Shown: one piece after another, positions 5,423 to 11,953 of the stretch
Layout of the letters: every line of letters begins with the position of its first letter
Numbering within the stretch: position 1 is the stretch's first letter
DNA from: Clostridiaceae bacterium UBA6110
GTDB lineage: Bacteria; Bacillota; Clostridia; Clostridiales; Clostridiaceae
Assembly: GCA_002428415.1 (NCBI GenBank)
Contig: DIWI01000021.1
Location: 16,534-28,486, forward strand
DNA length: 11,953 bases
Direction of reading: 5' to 3'
Position numbers and translations under genes: made by a program
The notes under the pieces: model-generated
The model's input: only the letters and a program-made list of their open reading frames with translations
Databases searched by the model: none
What the model was told of the DNA's origin: nothing

Positions 5423-7993
5423 ATGTATGCATTTAGGGTAAACGGAAAAGAGACAAGTACGGCTCAGGATATGGGCCTCATGAAGTATCTGAGGGAAGAG
5501 ATGGGCCTTACGTCGGTCAAGAACGGCTGCAGCGAAGGTGCCTGCGGCACGTGCTCGATACTTCTTGACGGAAGGCTTACAAAGGCCTGCGTCCTCACTA
5601 CCGCCAAGGTAGCGGGAAAGAGCGTCGAGACGCTCGAAGGCTTCACTGAAAGGGAAAAGGAAGTATATGCCTATGCCTTCGAGAAGGCAGGGGCTGTCCA
5701 GTGCGGATTCTGCACTCCGGGAATGATAGTGGCTACAAAGGCCCTCATAGATGTCAATCCCGATCCAACTGAGGAAGACTGCAAGAAGGGTATCAGAGGC
5801 AACATCTGCAGGTGTACCGGCTATGTCAAGATAGTTGATGCAATGCTTATGGCTGCAAAGATCCTCAGAGAAGGAACAGCAATAGAAACAAGCGACAAAT
5901 CAGGAGTGTACCATAGCGTGCCCCGTGTGGATGCAAGGGCCAAGGCTCTTGGTACAGGTAAGTACGTTGATGACTACAGGATCGACGGAATGGTATATGG
6001 AAAAGCTCTGAGGACCAGGTTCCCCAGGGCTACAGTACTTTCAATTGATACAAGCGAAGCCTCTCTCCTTCCAGGAGTGATCGGCGTTTACACTGCCAAG
6101 GACATACCAGGACACAGATACATCGGCCACCTGGTGAAGGACTGGCCGGCGATGATAGACATAGGAGAGACCACAAGGTATATAGGTGACTCAGTTGCCC
6201 TTGCGGTTGCCGAGACTGAGGAGATACTTGAAAAGGCCCTTTCGCTGATCAAGGTGGAATACGAGGAGCTGAAGCCTATTACATCACCTGCCGAATCACT
6301 GGCAGAGGATGCTCCCCTGATCCATGAGAAGGGAAACCAGCTGTCATTCCAGCAGCTAAAGCGCGGTGACGCTGAGAAGGCTCTGAATGAATCGGTCCAT
6401 GTAGTCGACATTACCTTCAACACCCCTGCCACTGACCATGCCTTCCTTGAGCCTGAATGTGCGATAGGAATACCGGTCGGAGACGGCCTTGAGGTCATAA
6501 CCGCAAGCCAGGGAATATACGACGAGCAGAGGGAAGTCGCAGAGGTCTGCGGAATACCAATTGAAAAGGTAAGGATAAGGAGCGCCTATGTCGGCGGTGG
6601 GTTCGGCGGCAAGGAGGACATGGTAGTCCAGCATCATGCGGGACTTCTGGCATATCTTGTGCAGAAGCCTGTCAAGGTAAGGTTCTCCAGGGCTGAAAGC
6701 CTTGCGATACATCCGAAGAGGCACCCGATGGAGATGCATTTCACAGTGGGCTGTGACGAAAACGGCATACTGCAGGGAATGAAGGCAAGGATAGTGTCAG
6801 ATACAGGAGCATACGCCTCCCTGGGCGGACCTGTGCTGCAGAGGGCATGCACACATGCTGCAGGACCCTACAACTACCATAATGTTGATATAGAAGGCCG
6901 TGCAGCATACACCAACAATCCACCTTCAGGAGCATTCAGGGGCTTCGGGGTAACCCAGTCCTGCTTTGCAATGGAAAGCTGCCTTAATGCGCTTGCTGAC
7001 AAGGTTGGCATTTCCCCCTGGGAGATCAGGAGAAGGAATGCCATAAAGCCGGGTGACGAGCTGCCAAACGGCCAGATCGCAGACGGCGGTACAGCCTATC
7101 TTGAGACGCTGAATGCAGTGAAAGAAGAATTCGACAGGTACTGGAATGATCCAGCCTTTGCGGTAGGACTTGCTTCTGGCATGAAGAACGCAGGCCTTGG
7201 TGTCGGAGTTCCTGATACAGGAAGGTGCAATATAGCAGTAAAGAACGGCAAGGTTCATTTAAGGAGCAGCGCAGCCTGCATAGGACAAGGGATAGGAACG
7301 ATAATGCTCCAGGTACTCTGCGAAACTACGGGATTGACATTGGACCAGGTAGTCGTTGAGAATCCTGATACGAAATACACTCCGAACTCAGGAACAACCA
7401 CCGCATCAAGACAGACTGTCTTCACTGGTGAAGCGGTAAGGACTGCAGCTCTCCTTCTCAAGGAGCAGCTGGACAAGGGAAAGAGCCTCTCTGAGCTCGA
7501 AGGTGAGCTCTTCAAGGGAGAATACTCCTTCAAGTCCGACCCTATGGGATCGGACAAGCCGAATCCTGTGAGCCATGTATCCTACGGGTTCGCGACCCAG
7601 ATGGTGGTCCTCGACAAGGAAGGAAAGCTAGTGAAGGTCATTGCGGCACATGACCTGGGACGTGCAATCAATCCGATTGCTGCTGAAGGTCAGATAGAAG
7701 GTGGAGTAGTAATGGGGCTGGGATATGCCCTTACTGAGGATTTCAAGCTCGAATCTTCTGTGCCTAAGGTAAAATACGGAACTCTGGGGCTCTTCAAGTC
7801 AACCCAGGTACCTGAGGTCAGGGCAGTGCTCGTTGAAAAGAACGAGGATACTTTGGCTTATGGCGCAAAGGGAATTGGTGAGATAACCACGGTGCCTACG
7901 GCACCAGCAGTCCAGAATGCTTATTTTAATCTGGACAAGAACTTCAGGACAAGACTTCCTCTGGAAAACACATTTTATAGAAAATCAAAGTAG
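5423..7993 (+). CDS. xdh: Selenium-dependent-type xanthine dehydrogenase, fused Fe-S and molybdopterin subunits
   Basis: 856-residue molybdenum hydroxylase that hydroxylates purines such as xanthine. The N-terminal plant-type [2Fe-2S] domain has Cys36, 41, 44 and 56; the second [2Fe-2S] domain has Cys94, 97 (CGFC), 129 and 131 (CRC). A short linker leads to the molybdopterin domains from about 165 to the end, with GGGFGGKE (391-398), FRGFG (505-509), GQG (621-623) and the catalytic Glu820 in GIGE. Glu398 and Arg506 match the substrate-binding Glu802 and Arg880 of bovine xanthine oxidase, which favours a purine substrate over an aldehyde. The bovine Gln767 position appears to be Thr337. There is no FAD domain, so a partner must accept electrons. 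AGGAG eight bases before ATG 5423 fixes the start; a GTG at 5417 is too close. The selenium assignment rests on yqeC-mocA-yqeB downstream. No in-frame UGA. Confidence 0.9.
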   Translation: MYAFRVNGKETSTAQDMGLMKYLREEMGLTSVKNGCSEGACGTCSILLDGRLTKACVLTTAKVAGKSVETLEGFTEREKEVYAYAFEKAGAVQCGFCTPGMIVATKALIDVNPDPTEEDCKKGIRGNICRCTGYVKIVDAMLMAAKILREGTAIETSDKSGVYHSVPRVDARAKALGTGKYVDDYRIDGMVYGKALRTRFPRATVLSIDTSEASLLPGVIGVYTAKDIPGHRYIGHLVKDWPAMIDIGETTRYIGDSVALAVAETEEILEKALSLIKVEYEELKPITSPAESLAEDAPLIHEKGNQLSFQQLKRGDAEKALNESVHVVDITFNTPATDHAFLEPECAIGIPVGDGLEVITASQGIYDEQREVAEVCGIPIEKVRIRSAYVGGGFGGKEDMVVQHHAGLLAYLVQKPVKVRFSRAESLAIHPKRHPMEMHFTVGCDENGILQGMKARIVSDTGAYASLGGPVLQRACTHAAGPYNYHNVDIEGRAAYTNNPPSGAFRGFGVTQSCFAMESCLNALADKVGISPWEIRRRNAIKPGDELPNGQIADGGTAYLETLNAVKEEFDRYWNDPAFAVGLASGMKNAGLGVGVPDTGRCNIAVKNGKVHLRSSAACIGQGIGTIMLQVLCETTGLTLDQVVVENPDTKYTPNSGTTTASRQTVFTGEAVRTAALLLKEQLDKGKSLSELEGELFKGEYSFKSDPMGSDKPNPVSHVSYGFATQMVVLDKEGKLVKVIAAHDLGRAINPIAAEGQIEGGVVMGLGYALTEDFKLESSVPKVKYGTLGLFKSTQVPEVRAVLVEKNEDTLAYGAKGIGEITTVPTAPAVQNAYFNLDKNFRTRLPLENTFYRKSK

Positions 7994-8007
7994 AAAGTGA
8001 TTGTGTG

Positions 8008-8036
8008 ATTTCCTGCAGCTTAAGTCTGCAGGAAAT
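8008..8036 (+). terminator. Strong hairpin between xdh and yqeC
   Basis: Perfect 11-bp stem ATTTCCTGCAG/CTGCAGGAAAT with a seven-base loop, 15 bases after the xdh stop, followed by TGCTTTTA, a poor T-tract. It is probably a partial terminator or a 3'-end stabiliser that lets the structural enzyme be made in excess of its maturation factors. It spans a GTG at 8005 that could otherwise be taken as the yqeC start. Confidence 0.6.
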
Positions 8037-8064
8037 TGCTTTTATCCGGCATGAAGGAGCGGCT

Positions 8065-8841
8065 ATGGATCGTTTTTCAGAAGACCTTGAAATAAAACCA
8101 GCTGAAGCCATAGCGATTGCAGGCACAGGAGGCAAGACAACCCTCATGTTCAGTCTTGCCGGAGAGCTCTCGAAGGGCAGGAAGGTGCTTGCAACAACCA
8201 CCACAAAGATTATGTTACCCTCAGAGAACGAATATGACAGGCTATATGATGATGTCGAGGCATTGAAGCGAGAAGAAGGGAAATTTGAACTGGGACTTGT
8301 TGTTGCAGGAGGTCCTGTAAACAACGAAGGAAAGCTGACTTCAATGTCAGATGAAGACCTTCTGGAAATCCTCCCCTTTTTTGACATTCTGCTCATCGAG
8401 GCAGACGGCTCAAGGATGAAGAAGCTTAAGGCCTGGAGGAGCCATGAACCTGTAATTCCCTCTTTCACTTCAAAGACTATAGGGATAATTCCCATCACAG
8501 CCCTCGGGATGAGGACAGATGATGAGCACATACATAATTTCGACTTGTTCGGGGAGTTTTTAAGTGGCGAAAAAAGTGTTACGATGGAGGTATTAAAAAG
8601 ACTAATCCTCTTTAAGGATGGACTCTTCAGGAACTCTACCGGTGAAAGGATACTTGTCATCAACCAGGCAGACGATGACAGCCTTCATGAGGCTGCACTG
8701 AAGCTGTCAGAGATGATTGAAAAGGAAGATACCGGACACCTTATATCCAAGCACTTCATACTGAGTCTGGAGGCGATAAGCCATGGCGATTACAGCCATT
8801 ATACTTGCCGCAGGCTTTGGCAGGCGGATGAACGGAAATAA
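8065..8841 (+). CDS. yqeC: YqeC-family selenium cofactor/hydroxylase accessory protein (P-loop)
   Basis: 258 residues, the same size as E. coli YqeC. It has a P-loop GTGGKTT (20-26), then a TTTTK segment (49-53) and an IEADGSR block (131-137) typical of the family. The family co-occurs with selenium-dependent molybdenum hydroxylases and is thought to act as a nucleotide-dependent step in making or inserting the labile selenium ligand of the cofactor; the chemistry is unproven. The start at 8065 has GAAGGAG five bases upstream; a GTG at 8005 would begin inside the intergenic hairpin region and has no ribosome site. The 3' end overlaps mocA by 59 bases in another frame, so the last 19 residues are read from mocA sequence. 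Confidence 0.88.
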   Translation: MDRFSEDLEIKPAEAIAIAGTGGKTTLMFSLAGELSKGRKVLATTTTKIMLPSENEYDRLYDDVEALKREEGKFELGLVVAGGPVNNEGKLTSMSDEDLLEILPFFDILLIEADGSRMKKLKAWRSHEPVIPSFTSKTIGIIPITALGMRTDDEHIHNFDLFGEFLSGEKSVTMEVLKRLILFKDGLFRNSTGERILVINQADDDSLHEAALKLSEMIEKEDTGHLISKHFILSLEAISHGDYSHYTCRRLWQADERK

Positions 8842-9367
8842 GCTCCACAGACTGGTCAGGGGAAAGGAAATGATTGAACGGGTGCTTGAGACAGCAGCTT
8901 CACTTCCCGGATTAGACTCTCTTGTGGTGACAAACGATCCAAAGATAAGAGAAAAAGCGGAGTCACTCGGAATAAGGGCAGCTGGAAATGAAGATGCGAC
9001 TAACGGACAGAGCACATCAGTAATCAAAGGCGTGCTTGCTGCAGGTGCAGAGTCATCCGGATATCTCTTCTTAATGGGAGACCAGCCCTTCATATCCCAT
9101 TCCACAGTAATGAGGATAATTGATGAGGCCATGGATAATCCAGGATTCATCATAATCCCTAAATCGGGAGACAGGACAGGAAGCCCTGTTCTATTCCCTT
9201 CTGAATTCAGGGATGAATTGCTCAGTCTCACAGGGGATACTGGTGGAAAAAGCATATACAGGAAACATCCGGAAAGTATAAGGTTCGTTGAGGTAGGGTC
9301 AGAATTGGAGCTGCTTGACGCCGACACCCCGGAAGACATAGAAATTTTGGAAAGGACAGGTGAATGA
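8783..9367 (+). CDS. mocA: Molybdenum cofactor cytidylyltransferase-like protein (MocA/YgfJ)
   Basis: 194-residue nucleotidyltransferase of the MobA/MocA fold. Characterised MocA joins CMP from CTP to molybdopterin to form the dinucleotide used by xanthine dehydrogenase-type enzymes. The nucleotide-binding signature LAAGFGRRMNGNK spans 8-20, NGQSTS is at 74-79, and the metal-binding GDQP is at 99-102. GGAGG nine bases before ATG 8783 supports the start despite the 59-base overlap with yqeC. The TGA at 9365-9367 is one base before the yqeB ATG, so the three genes are tightly coupled. I infer CTP rather than GTP specificity from context (a hydroxylase operon), not from a diagnostic residue. Confidence 0.9.
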   Translation: MAITAIILAAGFGRRMNGNKLHRLVRGKEMIERVLETAASLPGLDSLVVTNDPKIREKAESLGIRAAGNEDATNGQSTSVIKGVLAAGAESSGYLFLMGDQPFISHSTVMRIIDEAMDNPGFIIIPKSGDRTGSPVLFPSEFRDELLSLTGDTGGKSIYRKHPESIRFVEVGSELELLDADTPEDIEILERTGE

Positions 9368-9368
9368 A

Positions 9369-10178
9369 ATGAACAACCTGGTAATAGTCAGAGGCGGAGG
9401 AGACCTTGCATCCGGAGCGATACTCAAGCTCCACAGAAGCGGCTTCAGGGTCCTTGTACTAGAAAGCGATGATCCAAGCTGCATAAGGAGAAGCGTATCT
9501 TTCGGAGAGTCGGTCCGCACCGGATCGGTAACGCTCGAAGGCACAACCGCGGTATTTGCAGGTAGCACCGCCGAAATCGGAGCAATATGGGACAAGGGTC
9601 AGGTACCTGTTCTTTCAGACGAGAACGGCTTCATACTTTCCATACTTAAGCCAATGGCTGTAGTTGATGCAATTATCGCGAAGAAGAACCTTGGCACCAC
9701 TAAAAAAATGGCACCTGTCACCATAGCACTGGGACCTGGCTTTGAAGCAGGTACAGACGTGGATATAGTAATCGAAACTAACCGTGGCCACGACCTTGGA
9801 AGGCTCATATTCAAAGGTACCGCCTCGGAAAATACAGGAGTACCCGGAGTAATCGGCGGAGTTGGAATCGAGAGGGTCATATACAGCAGCAAGGAAGGTA
9901 AACTCACCCATACGAGGAAAATCGGCGACAGGATCGCAAAAGGCGAAACCATAGCTGTGATTGACGGAACTGATGTTGCGGCCTCCATAGACGGAGTGCT
10001 CCGCGGCCTTATAAGGGAAGGAAATGTGACTGAAGGCCTGAAGATAGCCGACATCGACCCCAGGGAAGGCTCTGAGGAATATTGCTTCACAATCTCGGAC
10101 AAGGCCAATTCATTAGGTGGTGCTGTCCTTGAGGCTCTGCTCATAGGGATGAAGCAGCATGGCTTCAGCCTCTACTAG
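9369..10178 (+). CDS. yqeB: YqeB/EF2563-family selenium-dependent molybdenum hydroxylase maturation protein
   Basis: 269 residues. The N-terminus has a Rossmann-like glycine motif VRGGGDLASGA followed by LHRSGFRVLVLE and SVSFGESVRTG, and the middle has ALGPGFEAG, all hallmarks of the YqeB/EF2563 family. In sequenced genomes this family tracks with molybdenum hydroxylases that carry labile selenium, and with selD. It is distantly related to the XdhC Rossmann part. The ATG at 9369 has AGGTGA five bases upstream, whereas the in-frame GTG at 9360 would lie inside that ribosome site. It probably acts with yqeC to load selenium on the cofactor of the upstream hydroxylase. The precise reaction is unknown for the family. 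Confidence 0.88.
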   Translation: MNNLVIVRGGGDLASGAILKLHRSGFRVLVLESDDPSCIRRSVSFGESVRTGSVTLEGTTAVFAGSTAEIGAIWDKGQVPVLSDENGFILSILKPMAVVDAIIAKKNLGTTKKMAPVTIALGPGFEAGTDVDIVIETNRGHDLGRLIFKGTASENTGVPGVIGGVGIERVIYSSKEGKLTHTRKIGDRIAKGETIAVIDGTDVAASIDGVLRGLIREGNVTEGLKIADIDPREGSEEYCFTISDKANSLGGAVLEALLIGMKQHGFSLY

Positions 10179-10217
10179 AAATTCATACAAAATCATTGAC
10201 CAGAAAGGAAAAAGCAA

Positions 10218-11243
10218 ATGAAGCTAATAAGGACTGCAGATGCCGTTGGACATGTACTTTGCCATGACATCACGCAGATTATAGTTGGTGAGACAAAGGC
10301 TCCCATATTCAGGAAGGGCCATGTGGTCACCGAAGAGGACATTCCTGTCCTGCTCAGCGTAGGCAAGGAAAACCTGTACATATGGGAAAAGCAGGAGGGC
10401 TTCCTGCACGAGAATGATGCCGCGCTTGTTCTTGCGGGACTCTGCGGAAAATCCGGAATGACCTGGTCTCCCGTGAGGGAAGGAAAGGTCGACATCACAG
10501 CTGAGTACGACGGCCTCTTCAAGGTTGACGTGCAGCGGCTCTTTGAAGTCAACATGGTTGACGAGATAATGATTGCGACAAGGAAGACAAACACAGTTGT
10601 GAGAAAGGGTGACAAGCTGGCAGGGACAAGGATAATACCTCTTGTAATAGATGAAAAGAAGCTCGAGGAAGCAAAAATGCTCGTAGGGGATTCTCCCCTG
10701 CTTTCAATAATGCCATTTGGCAGGAAGAAGGCAGGAATCGTCACCACAGGCAGCGAGGTGTACCATGGAAGGATTAAGGATACCTTCGGTCCTGTCATAA
10801 GAAAGAAGCTTTCAGAGTTTGATTGTGAGGTCCTGGGCCAGACAATAGTAAATGACGATATTGATATGATCAGGGAAGCAATATTAAGCTATGTTGAAAA
10901 TGGCGCAGATATGGTATTCTGCACCGGAGGCATGAGCGTGGACCCTGACGATGTTACTCCATCAGCAATCCGAAGCACTGGAGCTGAAATCGTGACCTAT
11001 GGCTCCCCTGTCCTTCCGGGTGCTATGTTCCTGCTTTCATACTATAACGGCAGCATACCAGTAGTAGGACTTCCTGGCTGCGTAATGTATGAGAAAAGGT
11101 CAATATTCGACCTCATACTCCCGAGGCTCATGGCCGATGACAGGATGAACAAGAGGGACATTGCAAAGCTTGGACATGGCGGCCTTTGTCTCCATTGCGA
11201 GGTATGCACCTTCCCCAACTGCGGATTCGGAAGCTCCGGCTGA
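10218..11243 (+). CDS. Molybdopterin-binding (MoaB/MoeA-fold) protein with four-Cys tail
   Basis: 341 residues. The first ~165 form an extended domain opening with AVGHVLCHDIT and KGHVVTEEDIP, similar to the lead-in of MoeA-like proteins. Residues ~170-305 form the MoCF molybdopterin-binding fold: TTGSE (176-180), CTGGMSVDPDD (235-245), PGAMF (267-271) and GLPGC (284-288). The last 20 residues hold Cys324, 327, 330 and 335 (C-x2-C-x2-C-x4-C), which could bind an Fe-S cluster or zinc. Likely role: cofactor handling (molybdate or selenium loading, or hand-off) for the operon's hydroxylase. It is shorter than MoeA (about 410) and does not show its full domain set, so I do not call it moeA. AAAGGA lies eight bases before the ATG; 39 bases separate it from yqeB. 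Confidence 0.85.
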   Translation: MKLIRTADAVGHVLCHDITQIIVGETKAPIFRKGHVVTEEDIPVLLSVGKENLYIWEKQEGFLHENDAALVLAGLCGKSGMTWSPVREGKVDITAEYDGLFKVDVQRLFEVNMVDEIMIATRKTNTVVRKGDKLAGTRIIPLVIDEKKLEEAKMLVGDSPLLSIMPFGRKKAGIVTTGSEVYHGRIKDTFGPVIRKKLSEFDCEVLGQTIVNDDIDMIREAILSYVENGADMVFCTGGMSVDPDDVTPSAIRSTGAEIVTYGSPVLPGAMFLLSYYNGSIPVVGLPGCVMYEKRSIFDLILPRLMADDRMNKRDIAKLGHGGLCLHCEVCTFPNCGFGSSG

Positions 11244-11286
11244 TAGGTAAGGGACTGCCCAATTGTCATGTCAGTCGAAAAACCTA
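11244..11286 (+). other. Nested inverted repeats after the molybdenum operon
   Basis: TAGGT (11244-11248) pairs with ACCTA (11282-11286), and inside it GACTG (11253-11257) pairs with CAGTC (11272-11276). This is the only structure found between the operon's last stop and the phosphofructokinase gene. No clean T-tract follows, so it is at best a weak terminator, and read-through into the next gene is possible. Confidence 0.3.
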
Positions 11287-11324
11287 AACTTTGTTGTCAA
11301 TTTTATCTGAATATGGAATTTTTT

Positions 11325-11354
11325 TTCATATAATTCAAAGAACCATGGTACAAT
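11325..11354 (+). promoter_or_regulatory. Promoter candidate for the phosphofructokinase gene
   Basis: An extended -10, TGG-TACAAT (TACAAT at 11349-11354), with a poor -35 TTCATA (11325-11330) 18 bases before it. A perfect TATAAT at 11329-11334 is an alternative -10 but lacks a good -35. The region is strongly AT-rich. Either would give a short leader to the ATG at 11394. Confidence 0.4.
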
Positions 11355-11365
11355 TAATGTGCCAT
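11345..11365. promoter_or_regulatory. Operator-like inverted repeat at the phosphofructokinase promoter
   Basis: ATGGTACA-ATTAA-TGTGCCAT has eight-base arms with one mismatch (a G-U pair in RNA). It overlaps the extended -10 and predicted start point, a position suited to a repressor site. It is unlike the TTATCA-N3-TGATAA sites, which suggests separate regulation from the purine genes. Confidence 0.3.
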
Positions 11366-11393
11366 ACTCAAAAGATGAAAAGGAGAGAGTTAA

Positions 11394-11953
11394 ATGAAAA
11401 ATTGCCTAGTAGCCCAGTCGGGAGGACCAACCTCCGTGATTAACGCTTCAGCGGTCGGTCTTTATCTTGCAAACAAGGAAAATGGCCACTTTGACAAAGT
11501 CCTTGCAGGCCTTAACGGCATTGAAGGAGTACTCAGGGAGGACTTTTTCGACATGTCCGAGCTTACAGATGAAGAGGTAGAGCTTCTGAGGACCACTCCA
11601 TCAGCCGGCCTCGGCTCCTGCAGATACAAGCTTAAGGACAGCACAGTGAACAAGGAAGAATACGAGAAGCTTTTTGACATATTCTCGAGACATTCCATCG
11701 ATTCATTCTTCTACATTGGAGGCAACGATTCACAGGACACAGTAAAGAAGCTATCCGCCTATGCAAAGGAAAATGGCTTTGATGTGAGGATAAACGGAAT
11801 ACCCAAGACGGTCGACAACGACCTGATGGTAATAGACCATACGCCAGGCTTCGGCTCGGCTGCAAAATACATTGCTACAAGCGTACTTGAGAGCTATCTT
11901 GATTCACTTGTATACACCAACAACGGGATCTTCATAGTCGAGACCATGGGCCG
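11394..11953 (+). CDS. Pyrophosphate-type phosphofructokinase, N-terminal part
   Basis: First 186 codons; the gene continues past the right edge. Glycolytic enzyme that interconverts fructose 6-phosphate and fructose 1,6-bisphosphate. Motifs: GGPTSVIN (10-17), GGNDS (109-113), the catalytic loop PKTVDND (137-143) and TPGFGSAAKY (150-159). Asp112 and Lys138 stand where ATP-using enzymes have glycines (GGDGS, PGTIDND), which is the accepted sign of pyrophosphate as phosphoryl donor. Asn111 replaces the usual metal-binding Asp, seen as GGNDS in some anaerobes' enzymes. AGGAG lies eight bases before the ATG. It has its own promoter region and is probably not part of the molybdenum operon. Confidence 0.9.
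   Translation, partial: MKNCLVAQSGGPTSVINASAVGLYLANKENGHFDKVLAGLNGIEGVLREDFFDMSELTDEEVELLRTTPSAGLGSCRYKLKDSTVNKEEYEKLFDIFSRHSIDSFFYIGGNDSQDTVKKLSAYAKENGFDVRINGIPKTVDNDLMVIDHTPGFGSAAKYIATSVLESYLDSLVYTNNGIFIVETMG

Noticed and set aside
5423..7993. Selenocysteine in the hydroxylase
   Set aside because: The reading frame has no internal UGA; selenium in this enzyme class is a labile cofactor ligand, not selenocysteine.
7944..8663. 239-codon minus-strand ORF opposite yqeC
   Set aside because: Low-complexity Ser/Pro-rich translation antisense to a clear P-loop protein; a shadow frame.
1..11953. CRISPR arrays, tRNA/rRNA genes, insertion sequences or prophage traces
   Set aside because: No spaced direct repeats, cloverleaf, transposase or att-like sequences were found on either strand.

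Overview
The window looks like part of an anaerobic purine (uric acid/xanthine) catabolism locus joined to a maturation operon for a selenium-dependent molybdenum hydroxylase. The organism is probably an anaerobic, low-to-moderate G+C Bacillota of the Clostridia/Tissierellia type. This is inferred from strong AGGAG-type ribosome binding sites, heavy use of AGG/AGA (Arg) and ATA (Ile) codons, a pyrophosphate-type phosphofructokinase, and an oxygen-independent enzyme set. I cannot name a genus from the sequence.

Left half, minus strand (1-5130), in transcription order from right to left. An XdhC-family molybdenum cofactor maturation protein (4309-5130) overlaps by 4 bases a PAS/AAA+/Fis-type sigma-54 activator (2510-4312). 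Next comes a 407-base AT-rich gap holding a hairpin plus T-tract terminator for the regulator operon and a near-perfect -24/-12 sigma-54 promoter. That promoter faces a PLP-dependent 2,3-diaminopropionate ammonia-lyase (dpaL/ygeX, 888-2102), followed by the first 260 codons of ygfK, which runs off the left edge. The local activator very likely controls dpaL-ygfK.

Centre (5131-5422). A divergent promoter region carries recognisable sigma-A promoters on both strands. A palindrome TTATCA-N3-TGATAA lies over the xdhC -10 box, and a degenerate copy lies over the xdh promoter. Related copies also lie at the 3' end of the regulator gene and in its terminator hairpin. The xdh mRNA has a leader of about 160 nt with several possible stems.

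Right half, plus strand (5423-11243). A fused [2Fe-2S]/molybdopterin hydroxylase without an FAD domain (5423-7993) is followed by a strong hairpin, then yqeC, mocA, yqeB and a molybdopterin-binding (MoeA/MoaB-fold) protein with a four-Cys tail. In known systems this accessory set marks hydroxylases whose Mo centre needs labile, non-selenocysteine selenium. A separately promoted PPi-dependent phosphofructokinase gene starts at 11394 and leaves the window.

How it fits together (inference): the hydroxylase oxidises a purine. YgfK, a large multidomain redox flavoprotein in its family, may exchange electrons with it. Ring-opened products are carried to 2,3-diaminopropionate, which DpaL splits to pyruvate and ammonia. 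Related gene sets (ygeX, ygeY, ygeW, ygfK, ssnA, hydantoinase, xdh) have been linked to uricase-independent urate breakdown in gut anaerobes. The most open questions are the TTATCA-N3-TGATAA regulon, the cysteine motif in the activator's sensor domain, the xdh leader RNA and the Cys-rich tail of the molybdopterin-binding protein.
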